Positions 25,993 to 34,477 of a DNA stretch of 64,000 bases are shown piece after piece. Position numbers and translations under genes: made by a program. Origin of the DNA: Flavobacterium weaverense (lineage in GTDB: Bacteria > Bacteroidota > Bacteroidia > Flavobacteriales > Flavobacteriaceae). Within the stretch, counting starts at the first letter, position 1. Each line of letters starts with the position of its first letter. The DNA is taken from contig NZ_REFH01000008.1 in assembly GCF_003688495.1 (NCBI RefSeq), positions 659,717 through 723,716 of the forward strand. Reading direction: 5' to 3'. The notes beneath the pieces were generated by a model. The model did no database searches. It was given only the letters and a program-made list of their open reading frames with translations, and had not been told where the DNA came from.

Positions 25993-26892
25993 CTATTCTT
26001 TTGTAATTTCTCTAAAAACCGCTTCTAAATTTTTATTCTTTTGGTTCAACTGTAGTGTTTTTAAACCATTTTCATTCGCAAAGTCAAATACTGCAGGACG
26101 CATATCCTTATCAGCTAGGAACGTTAATTCCCAGATCATATCATGGGTGTTTTTGTAAGAAGTAAGATGCTCGATTTTTGCAATAGCTTGTTCTTCAATT
26201 TTATAATCAAATTCAACTTCGATAACTTGCTCCTTGTCTGCAGAAATTAATTTATCTAATTTTTTGTCTGCGACAATCTTGCCATTATTTATAATAATAA
26301 CTCGGTCACAAATAGCCTCTACTTCCTGCATAATGTGAGTGGAAAGAAAAATTGTTTTATCCTTTCCAGCATTTTTGATCACATTTCGTATTTCAATTAA
26401 TTGATTAGGATCTAAACCTGTAGTAGGTTCATCTAAAATTAACACTTCTGGATTATGCAATAAAGCGTTAGCTAAACCTACACGCTGACGATAACCTTTT
26501 GATAATTGTCCAATTTTCTTGTGACTTTCAGAAGATAGGCCAGTAAGTACAATAACTTCTTCAATACGTGATTTTGCAATTTTATATACATCCGCATTAA
26601 ATGCTAAATATTCTCTGACGTATAAATCTAAATATAACGGATTGTGCTCTGGCAAATAACCAATAGACAGCTGAACAGCTTTTTGATTTAAATTTACATC
26701 ATGTCCGTTTACGACGGCAGTTCCTTCATCTGCGTTGATATAAGTGGTTAATATTTTCATCAAAGTAGATTTCCCAGCACCGTTTGGACCTAAAAAACCA
26801 ACAATCTCACCTTTTTCTACAGAAAAAGAAATGTTGTCTAATGCCTTTTGAGCACCGTAACTTTTTGAGATATTATTTACTTCTATCGACAT
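25993..26892 (-). CDS. gldA: Gliding motility ABC transporter ATP-binding protein GldA
   Basis: 299 residues. Walker A GPNGAGKST, ABC signature LSKGYRQRVGLANAL, Walker B VLILDEPTTGLD and the switch His in FLSTHIMQEVEAICDRV. Length, start (MSIEVNNISKSYGAQKALDNIS) and C-terminal domain match GldA of gliding Flavobacteriia, the ATPase partner of the GldF/GldG permeases; those two are not nearby, as is usual. It is convergent with the DUF389 gene. ABC family is certain; GldA identity rests on remembered resemblance. Confidence 0.88.
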   Translation of the reverse strand: MSIEVNNISKSYGAQKALDNISFSVEKGEIVGFLGPNGAGKSTLMKILTTYINADEGTAVVNGHDVNLNQKAVQLSIGYLPEHNPLYLDLYVREYLAFNADVYKIAKSRIEEVIVLTGLSSESHKKIGQLSKGYRQRVGLANALLHNPEVLILDEPTTGLDPNQLIEIRNVIKNAGKDKTIFLSTHIMQEVEAICDRVIIINNGKIVADKKLDKLISADKEQVIEVEFDYKIEEQAIAKIEHLTSYKNTHDMIWELTFLADKDMRPAVFDFANENGLKTLQLNQKNKNLEAVFREITKE

Positions 26893-27076
26893 GTCATATT
26901 ATTTGTTGCAAAAGTAAACAGAAAAATTATGGATTTGTTGTTTCTTTGATTGCCAAATATGTATTTTTAAAAAATATTGTAAGAGAGCATTTTGAAATTC
27001 AATTGTAATTTTAAGAATTGAGCTTATGAATTGCATTGCTGACCTATATGAACTAATAAATAAAATGAGTCTAATT

Positions 27077-27994
27077 ATGAAAAATAAGAGCATCCTGTTG
27101 TTTATGTTTCTTGGGTTTTTTGCCCAAGCGCAAGTAGTTATAGATAAAGAAGAAGTAATCCGAATCGAAACGGAACTTGCTTCAGATAAGATGGAAGGAA
27201 GAGCGACTTTTTCTCCTGGAATTGAATTAGCTTCTACTTTTATCGAAAGTGAGTTTAAAAAAATCAATCTTTCTTATTATGATGATTTAAAAAATTACCG
27301 TCAAGAATTTGATGTAAAAGGAAAACCAGCTAATAACGTTATCGCGGTTTTACCGGGGAAATCTCGTCCAAATGAGTACGTGATTTTTTCAGCGCATTAT
27401 GACCATTTAGGAATGGATAAAGAAGGCGTTGATAAAATTTATAATGGTGCAAACGATGACGCTTCCGGAACAACAGCAGTAATTGCTTTAGCAAAATACT
27501 TTAAGGACTTAGATAAAAACGAACGCACAATTATTTTTGTAGCTTTTACTGGAGAAGAAATAGGCGGTTTTGGTTCTAAATTCTTTTCCGCAAAGATGGA
27601 TCCAAATAAAGTTGTTGCTATGTTTAATCTCGAAATGATAGGCACAGAAAGCAAATGGGGGAAAAATTCAGCTTACATAACAGGCTTTGAGAAAACAGAT
27701 TTTGGAACTATTTTACAGAAAAACTTAGTTGGCACAAATTTTAATTTCTATCAAGATCCTTATCCAGAACAACAATTGTTTTATCGTTCAGATAATGCTA
27801 GATTAGCAGCTCAAGGAGTTCCAGCACATACGATTTCAACTTCAAAAATGGATGTCGAAATGAATTATCATAAATTAAGCGATGAGGTTTCAACCTTAGA
27901 CTTAGATAATATGACTGAAATTATAAAAGCGATCGCAATTAGTTCACAAAGTATTATTAATGGCTCTGATACTCCCACAAGAGTAAAAAAATAA
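27077..27994 (+). CDS. Secreted M28 family zinc aminopeptidase
   Basis: 305 residues from the chosen ATG 27077, which gives a clear signal peptide (KSILLFMFLGFFAQAQ); the longer reading from 27026 would bury it. Co-catalytic zinc ligands follow the M28 order: SAHYDHLG (His, Asp), GANDDASGT (bridging Asp), FTGEEIGGFGS (catalytic Glu and zinc Glu), NLEMIG, and MNYHKLSDEVSTLD (last His). It probably trims N-terminal residues from peptides in the periplasm. Divergent from gldA, monocistronic. Confidence 0.9.
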   Translation: MKNKSILLFMFLGFFAQAQVVIDKEEVIRIETELASDKMEGRATFSPGIELASTFIESEFKKINLSYYDDLKNYRQEFDVKGKPANNVIAVLPGKSRPNEYVIFSAHYDHLGMDKEGVDKIYNGANDDASGTTAVIALAKYFKDLDKNERTIIFVAFTGEEIGGFGSKFFSAKMDPNKVVAMFNLEMIGTESKWGKNSAYITGFEKTDFGTILQKNLVGTNFNFYQDPYPEQQLFYRSDNARLAAQGVPAHTISTSKMDVEMNYHKLSDEVSTLDLDNMTEIIKAIAISSQSIINGSDTPTRVKK

Positions 27995-28137
27995 TGTATT
28001 TATTAAACTGATTATGACTTTTCTTTTTAATACAGCATTATTTAAATGTTATTTTAGAAGCCTTTTTTTAACTATAGCATAATTTTAAATGGATTTTATC
28101 GCCGATTCTTTTTTTGTTTCAAAATAAATAGATTTTT

Positions 28138-28169
28138 TTTTGGTGCAGTCGAAATTATTTATAAATTCG
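28138..28169 (+). promoter_or_regulatory. Candidate promoter of the aromatic amino acid operon
   Basis: TTTTGG (around 28138-28143) and TAAATTCG (28162-28169, one mismatch to TAnnTTTG) are spaced by about 19 bp, 32 bases before the leader ATG. Confidence 0.5.
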
Positions 28170-28200
28170 CAGAGAGTTTAATACAAAAAACCAAAATATA

Positions 28201-28278
28201 ATGTTCAATAACCGATTTTATTTTAGCAATTCTTTTTATTTCTGGAAACAGGATAGGGATTGTCGTATGGTTATTTAA
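28201..28278 (+). CDS. Phe/Tyr-rich leader peptide of an attenuator (25 codons)
   Basis: A short ORF, ATG 28201 to TAA 28278, too small for usual gene calls. Among its 25 residues are five Phe, two Tyr and one Trp, concentrated as RFYFSNSFYFWK (residues 5-16). It is followed by an intrinsic terminator (28311-28339) and then by the prephenate dehydratase gene. This is the classical layout of a phe operon leader: slow translation of Phe/Tyr codons would let GGGATTGT (28256-28263) pair with ACAATCCC (28309-28316) and break the terminator. Seen: ORF, codons, both pairings. Inferred: regulation. Confidence 0.75.
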   Translation: MFNNRFYFSNSFYFWKQDRDCRMVI

Positions 28279-28310
28279 TTAGAAAATTAAATTGATAATT
28301 ATAAATATAC

Positions 28311-28339
28311 AATCCCGATGTGAATCGGGATTTTTTTTT
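28311..28339 (+). terminator. Attenuator terminator before pheA
   Basis: Nine-bp stem AATCCCGAT / ATCGGGATT with GTGA loop and seven further T. Its 5' arm overlaps the 8-base segment that can pair with 28256-28263, so terminator and antiterminator exclude one another. It lies only 17 bases before the pheA ATG. Confidence 0.85.
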
Positions 28340-28355
28340 GCCTAAAATTTAAAAA

Positions 28356-29186
28356 ATGATAAATAATATAATTGCAATTCAAGGAATTAAGGGTTCTTTT
28401 CACCATCAAGTAGCACAAGAATACTATCAGCAGAATGTTGCTGTAGATGAGTGTTTGTCGTTTGAGGAATTGATAGACAGCTTACTTTCAGGAAAATGTG
28501 ATCAAGCAGTGATGGCAATTGAAAATTCCATTGCAGGTCCTATAATTCCTAATTATGCGTTAATCGATAAAAATAATTTACACATAATAGGAGAGCATTA
28601 TTTAAATATTAATCAAAATTTAATGGCTTTAAAAGGGCAACGAATCGAAGATATTACAGAAGTGCATTCGCATCCTATGGCAATTTTACAGTGTATGGAT
28701 TTTTTAAAAAAATATCCGAATATAAAGTTGGTTGAAGATAAAGATACTGCTGAAACAGCTCGAAGAATTCAACAGAATCAGTTAAAAGGAATAGCTGCTA
28801 TAGCGAGTGAAACAGCTGCAGAAATGTATGGTTTAGAGATTTTAGCGCCTAAGATTCAAACTATAAAAAACAATATGACTCGGTTTGTTATTTTGAAAAA
28901 AGAGAATTCATTTGTGCCTGAATCAGAAATTAGAAGAGCTTCAATCAAATTTGAATTAGATCACAAGCGAGGCAGTTTAGCTGCAGTTTTGAATGTAATG
29001 AGTGACTGTAAAATGAACCTGACTAAGATTCAATCATTGCCAAAAATAGAAACTCCGTGGAAATATTCATTTTTTGTGGATATTACTTTCGAAAAATACG
29101 AAGACTATGCAAAGGCAAAATCATTACTGGTAATTATGGCCGAGTATTTTAAAGTACTAGGAGAATATAAGAACACAAAAGATTAA
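28356..29186 (+). CDS. pheA: Prephenate dehydratase
   Basis: 276 residues, stand-alone dehydratase without chorismate mutase (that domain is on the 31587 protein). It converts prephenate to phenylpyruvate. IAIQGIKGSFHHQVAQEYY is the N-terminal signature, AIENSIAGPI and NNMTRFVIL (with the catalytic Thr-Arg-Phe) complete the active site. The C-terminal ACT domain (residues ~195-270: RGSLAAVLNVMSDCKMNLTKIQSLP) gives Phe feedback. First enzyme gene behind the leader/attenuator, followed 33 bases later by the aminotransferase gene. Confidence 0.94.
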   Translation: MINNIIAIQGIKGSFHHQVAQEYYQQNVAVDECLSFEELIDSLLSGKCDQAVMAIENSIAGPIIPNYALIDKNNLHIIGEHYLNINQNLMALKGQRIEDITEVHSHPMAILQCMDFLKKYPNIKLVEDKDTAETARRIQQNQLKGIAAIASETAAEMYGLEILAPKIQTIKNNMTRFVILKKENSFVPESEIRRASIKFELDHKRGSLAAVLNVMSDCKMNLTKIQSLPKIETPWKYSFFVDITFEKYEDYAKAKSLLVIMAEYFKVLGEYKNTKD

Positions 29187-29219
29187 GTACAAGAAGGAAT
29201 AAAGATTTAAAATAAAAAC

Positions 29220-30371
29220 ATGATTACAACAGCAAAACGTTTAGATACAGTCGAAGAATACTATTTCTCTTCAAAATTGAGAGAAGTAAGACAACTAGCG
29301 TCTGAAGGGAAACCCATTATCAATATGGGAATTGGAAGTCCAGATTTATTGCCTGCAAAAGCAGTGGTTGATGCTCTAGTTTTAGCAATGCAAGATAACA
29401 ATGCGCACCAATATCAAAGTTATCAGGGCTTGCCAGAATTACGCGAAGGAATGGCTAGTTTCTATAAAAACAATTATGATGTTGTTGTAAATCCAGTTAA
29501 TGAAATTTTGCCATTGATGGGTTCTAAAGAAGGTATTATGCATATTTCATTAGCTTTCTTGAATGAAGGAGATCATGTTTTAATTCCGAATCCAGGTTAT
29601 CCAACCTATACTTCAGTTACTAATCTAGTTGGTGCAGTACCAGTTTTTTATGATTTAAAAGAAAATACAAATTGGGAACCCGATTTTGAAGCTTTGGAAA
29701 AGTTAGATTTATCGAAAGTTAAAATTATGTGGATAGGTTATCCGCACATGCCTACTGGAGCTCGAGGTAGTCTAGAGTTGTTTTCAAAACTTGTGGCATT
29801 CGCTAAGAAACATAAGATTTTACTAATAAATGACAATCCGTATAGTTTTGTTTTGAATGATAAACCGATGAGTTTGCTGCAAGTTGAAGGTGCGAAAGAA
29901 GTGGCTTTAGAACTAAATTCGTTAAGCAAAACATACAATATGGCGGGATGGAGAGTAGGAATGCTTTTAGGGAATGCTAAATTTATTGATGCTGTTTTGA
30001 AAGTGAAAAGTAATATGGATAGCGGAATGTTCTTTGCAATTCAGAAAGGTGCAACCGAAGCTTTAAAGAGTGATTCATCTTGGTTTCAAGATATTAATAC
30101 GATTTATAGAAAAAGAAGAGTGCTGACTGAGGAACTAGCAGAGAAATTAGGATGCAAAGTTTATAAAGAAGGAGTCGGGCTATTCGTCTGGGCAAAATTA
30201 CCTGACGGTATAAAATCAGCAGAAAAGTTCATTGATGGGATATTATATGAAAAATCAATTTTCATAACACCGGGTACTATTTTTGGAAGTAATGGTGAAG
30301 GATATATAAGATTTTCATTGTGTGTAACTGAAGAAAAAGTTCAAGAAGCAATTGATAGATTCACAACTTAG
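29220..30371 (+). CDS. Aromatic/aspartate-type aminotransferase, class I PLP
   Basis: 383 residues. GIGSPDLLPAKAV, NPGYPTY and the PLP-lysine motif LSKTYNMAGWRVG are class I aminotransferase blocks, with the terminal IRFSLCVTEE arginine motif for the substrate carboxylate. Located between pheA and tyrA, it most likely transaminates phenylpyruvate and 4-hydroxyphenylpyruvate to Phe and Tyr; substrate range is inferred from the operon. Confidence 0.9.
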   Translation: MITTAKRLDTVEEYYFSSKLREVRQLASEGKPIINMGIGSPDLLPAKAVVDALVLAMQDNNAHQYQSYQGLPELREGMASFYKNNYDVVVNPVNEILPLMGSKEGIMHISLAFLNEGDHVLIPNPGYPTYTSVTNLVGAVPVFYDLKENTNWEPDFEALEKLDLSKVKIMWIGYPHMPTGARGSLELFSKLVAFAKKHKILLINDNPYSFVLNDKPMSLLQVEGAKEVALELNSLSKTYNMAGWRVGMLLGNAKFIDAVLKVKSNMDSGMFFAIQKGATEALKSDSSWFQDINTIYRKRRVLTEELAEKLGCKVYKEGVGLFVWAKLPDGIKSAEKFIDGILYEKSIFITPGTIFGSNGEGYIRFSLCVTEEKVQEAIDRFTT

Positions 30372-30417
30372 AGAAGCGATTTATTTCGGAGGATCTTATA
30401 ATGAATAACAGACTTCT

Positions 30418-30442
30418 TTGTCAAATTTTCAAACTTTGACAA
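30418..30442. repeat. Palindrome related to the one at 19012
   Basis: TTGTCAAA / TTTGACAA with a 9-base loop, 47 bases after a stop codon. It shares the TTTGTCAAA...AACTTTGACAA core with the 39-base palindrome behind metH-N, so this is a dispersed hairpin. Confidence 0.65.
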
Positions 30443-30483
30443 CGATTTAGTAAAGAAGAATGTTCTTAAAGGGCAAAACATTC

Positions 30484-30564
30484 TAGCCCTGATAGTAGTG
30501 AAAATCCTTTTATGTCCGCCACGGCGGAAATAAAAGATTGCAGCGGATAGCAGGAAATAGCTCC
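30484..30564 (+). repeat. Family 2 dispersed repeat, copy 4 (plus orientation)
   Basis: TAGCCCTGATAGTAGTGAAA, ATCC, stem CTTTTATGTCCGCC / GGCGGAAATAAAAG, then ATTGCAGCGGATAGC, AGGAAATAGCTCC. The hairpin sequence differs from copy 3 but its pairing is kept. It sits between the aminotransferase and tyrA genes inside the operon. Confidence 0.8.
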
Positions 30565-30597
30565 TAGTAAAAATTAGGATAATATAGAAAATATAAA

Positions 30598-31449
30598 ATG
30601 AAAACATACATAATAGGGATCGGTTTAATAGGTGGTTCGATGGCTTTAGACATTAAAGCGCTACAACCTAATTCCAAGATATTTGGGATTGATAGTAGTG
30701 AAAAACATTTGCAAGAAGCAATGGCGCTTGGGATTATTGACGAGCCTGGAAAAATGGAAGATTTAGCAACAGCTGATTTTGTGATAGTTTCGGTTCCGGT
30801 AGATGTGGCGACGGTTCTCTTGCTAACGGTGTTAGATTCAATTGGAGAAAACACTATCGTTTTTGAAGTTGGTTCTACTAAATTACCTATTTGTGAAGCT
30901 GTTAGTGAGCATCCAAAAAGAAGAAATTTTATAGCGACTCATCCAATTGCAGGGACAGAGTTTTCAGGACCGTCTGCAGCTATAAAAGGTTTGTTTCAAG
31001 GGAAGACTAACATTATTTGCGAGGTGGAGAAAACAGCTTTCAAGCTGCAAGAAAAGGCACTAGGACTGTTTAGAGAATTAGGAATGAGAATTCGTTATAT
31101 GGAACCTAAATCGCATGATAAACATATAGCTTATGTGTCACACTTGTCCCATATTTCTGCATTTATGCTTGGTAAAACGGTTATTCAAAAAGAGAAGCAC
31201 GAGCAAGATATATTTGATATGGCCGGTTCTGGTTTTGAAAGCACAGTGCGATTAGCTAAAAGTTCGCCAGCAATGTGGACGCCCATTTTTAAGCAAAACA
31301 GAAAGCAAGTTGTTAAAACTTTAGAGGAGTATATTTCCAATTTGACTCAGTTTAAAGATTTACTTGTAAACGAGGATTACACCGCCATTTTTGAAGAGAT
31401 GGAAAGTGTGAATAGAATAAAAGAAATTTTAAATGGAATGGGCAAGTAA
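30598..31449 (+). CDS. tyrA: Prephenate dehydrogenase
   Basis: 283 residues. IIGIGLIGGSMALDIK is the NAD(P)-binding motif; THPIAGTEFSGP and the SHLSHISAFML helix with its catalytic-region histidines are TyrA signatures. It oxidises and decarboxylates prephenate to 4-hydroxyphenylpyruvate. No ACT or chorismate mutase domain is fused. Part of the pheA-aminotransferase-tyrA-DAHP synthase operon; the 226-base gap upstream holds two repeats rather than a terminator. Confidence 0.94.
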   Translation: MKTYIIGIGLIGGSMALDIKALQPNSKIFGIDSSEKHLQEAMALGIIDEPGKMEDLATADFVIVSVPVDVATVLLLTVLDSIGENTIVFEVGSTKLPICEAVSEHPKRRNFIATHPIAGTEFSGPSAAIKGLFQGKTNIICEVEKTAFKLQEKALGLFRELGMRIRYMEPKSHDKHIAYVSHLSHISAFMLGKTVIQKEKHEQDIFDMAGSGFESTVRLAKSSPAMWTPIFKQNRKQVVKTLEEYISNLTQFKDLLVNEDYTAIFEEMESVNRIKEILNGMGK

Positions 31450-31586
31450 GTATTGATCAGTATTGAGTGGTAAGTAACAGTTTGTATTAAAAAAATAAAA
31501 CATAATAAAAGTAATTAACAACAGTCCTTCTAAATATCTCTCCCTGCTATGGCACGAGCGTAAAATTAAGGACAAATTTAGAAAAT

Positions 31587-32669
31587 ATGGAAAATAAGAA
31601 AGAAATGAGAAGTTGGTTAGATGATTTCAATTTAACACATCCTTTAGTAATAGCGGGTCCTTGTAGTGCAGAAACAGAAGAGCAAGTTTTAAAAATTGCA
31701 CACGAATTGAAAGATTCTGATGTAAGTATTTTTAGAGCTGGAATCTGGAAACCAAGAACGCGTCCCGGAGGATTTGAAGGTGTTGGCGAAATTGGATTGA
31801 AATGGTTAGTTAAAGCCAAAAAGGAAACAGGTTTGCTAATGGGAACTGAGGTTGCAACTGCGGCACACTGTAAATTAGCTTTAGAATATGACATTGATGT
31901 TTTATGGGTTGGTGCTCGTACGACTGCAAATCCATTTGCTGTTCAAGAAATTGCTGATACATTAGCAGGAACTGATAAAATTGTTTTGATCAAAAATCCA
32001 GTTAATCCAGATATGGCTTTATGGCTAGGTGGAGTAGAACGTTTGTACGCTGCTGGAATTAAAAAATTAGGTGTAATTCACAGGGGTTTCTCTACATACG
32101 AAAAAACTAAATATAGAAATATCCCAGAATGGCAAATTGCAATTGACTTGCAAAATAAATTTCCTGATTTACCTTTAATTATTGATCCATCACATATCAC
32201 AGGAAACAGAGATATGATTCTTGAAGTAACGCAAGAAGCGCTAAATTTAAATTATGATGGTATGATTATCGAAACTCACACGGATCCTGATAATGCATGG
32301 AGTGATGCTGCACAACAAGTAACTCCTGATGCATTGAAACAAATTTTCAAAGATTTGAGAGTAAGAAAGCAAGATGATGTTTCTGATGAATACACTCAAA
32401 AAATGACAAAGCTAAGAGCTAATATCGATGTGTTAGATGGCAATTTACTTGAATTATTGGGCAAACGTATGAAAGTAGCAGACCAAATAGGTCAAGTGAA
32501 AAAAGATGCTAACGTTGCGGTTCTTCAAAATACGCGTTGGAATGAAATCCTGGGCAAAATGATTTTAGAAGGTGAAAAGAAAGGTTTGACAGAAGAGTTT
32601 GTTCTTAGAATGTTCAAGGCAATTCACCAAGAGAGCATTGGTCACCAAGAAAAAATAGTTAACGTATAA
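31587..32669 (+). CDS. Bifunctional DAHP synthase / chorismate mutase
   Basis: 360 residues. Residues ~1-260 are a type I-beta 3-deoxy-7-phosphoheptulonate synthase (VIAGPCSAETEEQ; AGIWKPRTRPGGFEGVG; IIDPSHITGNRD). Residues ~275-355 are an AroQ chorismate mutase helix bundle (LRANIDVLDGNLLELLGKRMK...QNTRWNEIL). It joins the first step of the shikimate pathway with the branch step to prephenate. In type I-beta enzymes the mutase domain gives prephenate feedback. The order synthase-then-mutase is the common one in Bacteroidota. Last gene of the aromatic operon, terminator at 32736. Confidence 0.94.
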   Translation: MENKKEMRSWLDDFNLTHPLVIAGPCSAETEEQVLKIAHELKDSDVSIFRAGIWKPRTRPGGFEGVGEIGLKWLVKAKKETGLLMGTEVATAAHCKLALEYDIDVLWVGARTTANPFAVQEIADTLAGTDKIVLIKNPVNPDMALWLGGVERLYAAGIKKLGVIHRGFSTYEKTKYRNIPEWQIAIDLQNKFPDLPLIIDPSHITGNRDMILEVTQEALNLNYDGMIIETHTDPDNAWSDAAQQVTPDALKQIFKDLRVRKQDDVSDEYTQKMTKLRANIDVLDGNLLELLGKRMKVADQIGQVKKDANVAVLQNTRWNEILGKMILEGEKKGLTEEFVLRMFKAIHQESIGHQEKIVNV

Positions 32670-32735
32670 TACATACACAATTGCGTTTTAACGATTTCTT
32701 ATTTTAGATTTCGTGTGCTTAAAACATTGAATTCC

Positions 32736-32770
32736 AAAAAATCCCAAAGTTCATAATTTTGGGATTTTTT
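32736..32770 (+). terminator. Terminator of the aromatic operon
   Basis: AAAAAATCCCAAA pairs with TTTGGGATTTTTT; 13-bp stem, 9-base loop, T run on both strands. Confidence 0.88.
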
Positions 32771-32804
32771 ATTTAGAGTCACTTATAAAATCATAATTCT
32801 AAAA

Positions 32805-32838
32805 TTGTCACTCCTCAATCATAAATCATTTATCTTTG
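32805..32838 (+). promoter_or_regulatory. Candidate promoter of the rsgA operon
   Basis: TATCTTTG at 32831-32838 is a perfect -7 element. TTG at 32805-32807 is 23 bp upstream, slightly longer than ideal. Confidence 0.5.
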
Positions 32839-32908
32839 CAAAACATTAGAATTAAAATAAAAATTGATCCTGCACTTTCGGGACGTTAATCTTCAATCAA
32901 AATCCTAC

Positions 32909-33886
32909 ATGACAGGACTCGTATATAAATCTACAGGAAGCTGGTACACTGTAAAATCCGAACAAGGTGATTTTATAGAATGCCGTATGAAGGGGAAATT
33001 TAGAATCAAGGGAATTAAGAGCACCAATCCTATAGCGGTAGGTGACATTGTTGATTATGAACTCGAGGAATCTTCAGACACTGTGACTGGAACAATTCAT
33101 AATATTCACGAGAGAAAGAATTACATTGTTCGAAAATCAGTGAATTTATCTCACCAAATGCATATTATTGCTTCTAATATTGATTGTGTTTTTTTATTGA
33201 TTACAATCAATAATCCTCCAACAACTTTTAATTTCATTGACCGTTTTTTGGTTACTGCAGAAGCGTACGGAATAGAAACTATTTTAGTTTTTAATAAAAT
33301 TGACACTTTAGATGACGCTACGCTTGATGAGCAATTGTATATGCAACATGTTTATGAACAAATTGGGTATAAATGCTTGAGAGTTTCTTCGACTGAAATG
33401 AAAGGAATCGAAGCTTTAAAAGAAATAATGATTGGTAAGGTTAGTATGTTTTCAGGACACTCTGGTGTAGGGAAATCGACATTAGTCAATGCAATGGAGC
33501 CAACATTACATTTGAAAACAAAGACAATTTCAGAAGCAAGTAAGCAAGGACAACATACCACGACTTTTGCTGAAATGTATGATTTGTCGTTTGGTGCGAA
33601 AATTATCGATACACCAGGAATCAAAGGTTTCGGGATTGTTGACATGGAAAAAGAAGAAATCAGTGGCTATTTTCCTGAATTTTTCAAATTGAAAGAGCAG
33701 TGTAAATTTAATAATTGCTTACACAAAGAAGAACCTCATTGTGCTATTAAAGCCGCTCTAGAAAGAGATGAAATTCCGTGGTCTCGATACAATAGTTACT
33801 TAAAAATACTAGAAGGTGATGATGAAAACTATCGCACTGATATTCATAATGAAGACAGAATAATAAGTGATAAAACAAGAGAATAA
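32909..33886 (+). CDS. rsgA: Ribosome small-subunit-dependent GTPase A
   Basis: 325 residues from ATG 32909 (MTGLVYKSTGSWYTVK is the usual start; the frame is open upstream to 32864 but that part is not conserved-looking). N-terminal OB fold, then a circularly permuted GTPase: G4 NKID first, then G1 GHSGVGKST and G3 DTPGIKGFG. The C-terminal zinc knuckle is CKFNNCLHKEEPHC. It acts in late 30S maturation. Forms a likely operon with dtd (43 bases). Confidence 0.94.
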   Translation: MTGLVYKSTGSWYTVKSEQGDFIECRMKGKFRIKGIKSTNPIAVGDIVDYELEESSDTVTGTIHNIHERKNYIVRKSVNLSHQMHIIASNIDCVFLLITINNPPTTFNFIDRFLVTAEAYGIETILVFNKIDTLDDATLDEQLYMQHVYEQIGYKCLRVSSTEMKGIEALKEIMIGKVSMFSGHSGVGKSTLVNAMEPTLHLKTKTISEASKQGQHTTTFAEMYDLSFGAKIIDTPGIKGFGIVDMEKEEISGYFPEFFKLKEQCKFNNCLHKEEPHCAIKAALERDEIPWSRYNSYLKILEGDDENYRTDIHNEDRIISDKTRE

Positions 33887-33929
33887 AATTGCTCTAAAAA
33901 CCCCAAATTTAAACTTTAATATCTAATAT

Positions 33930-34382
33930 TTGAAAACAGTAATCCAACGAGTGTCTTCCGCTTCAGTAACAATAGATTCAAAAGTAGTTGCTAATATCGA
34001 CAAAGGATTACTGGTGTTGATTGGAATAGAAGATGCCGATAGTCAAGAAGACATTAATTGGCTAACCGCTAAAATTGCTAATATTCGGATTTTTGAAGAT
34101 GAGAATCAGGTAATGAATCTTTCGATAAAAGATACCGAAGGTGATATAATTGTCGTAAGCCAATTTACGTTACAAGCCAATACTAAAAAAGGAAATCGTC
34201 CTTCCTATATTAAGGCCTCAAAACCTGATGTTGCTATCCCACTTTATCAGAATTTTGTAAAGCAGCTAGAGAAAGAACTCGGAAAGAAAGTACAAACGGG
34301 AGTTTTTGGCGCTGATATGAAAGTTGGTTTAATAAACGATGGGCCGGTAACTATAGTGATAGACAGTAAAAATAAAGAATAA
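33930..34382 (+). CDS. dtd: D-aminoacyl-tRNA deacylase
   Basis: 150 residues, full length. KTVIQRVSSASV at the start, SQFTLQANTKKGNRPSYIKAS (active-site Thr region) and TGVFGADMKVGLINDGPVT (Gly-cisPro-type motif is NDGPVT) are Dtd signatures. It removes D-amino acids and glycine mischarged on tRNA. The start is TTG: there is no ATG near, and the family N-terminus begins exactly there. Confidence 0.93.
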   Translation: MKTVIQRVSSASVTIDSKVVANIDKGLLVLIGIEDADSQEDINWLTAKIANIRIFEDENQVMNLSIKDTEGDIIVVSQFTLQANTKKGNRPSYIKASKPDVAIPLYQNFVKQLEKELGKKVQTGVFGADMKVGLINDGPVTIVIDSKNKE

Positions 34383-34477
34383 GTTTGAGATTTTAGTTTT
34401 CTGCTCGAAATTTAGTAAGAATCATTCTTAAAGATATCTTACTTACAATTCTTTACATTTGTTTAAATTCATTGTCA

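Noticed and set aside
30368..30607. Minus-strand ORF of 79 codons between the aminotransferase and tyrA genes
   Set aside because: It covers a palindrome and family 2 copy 4; sequence shows no protein-like features.
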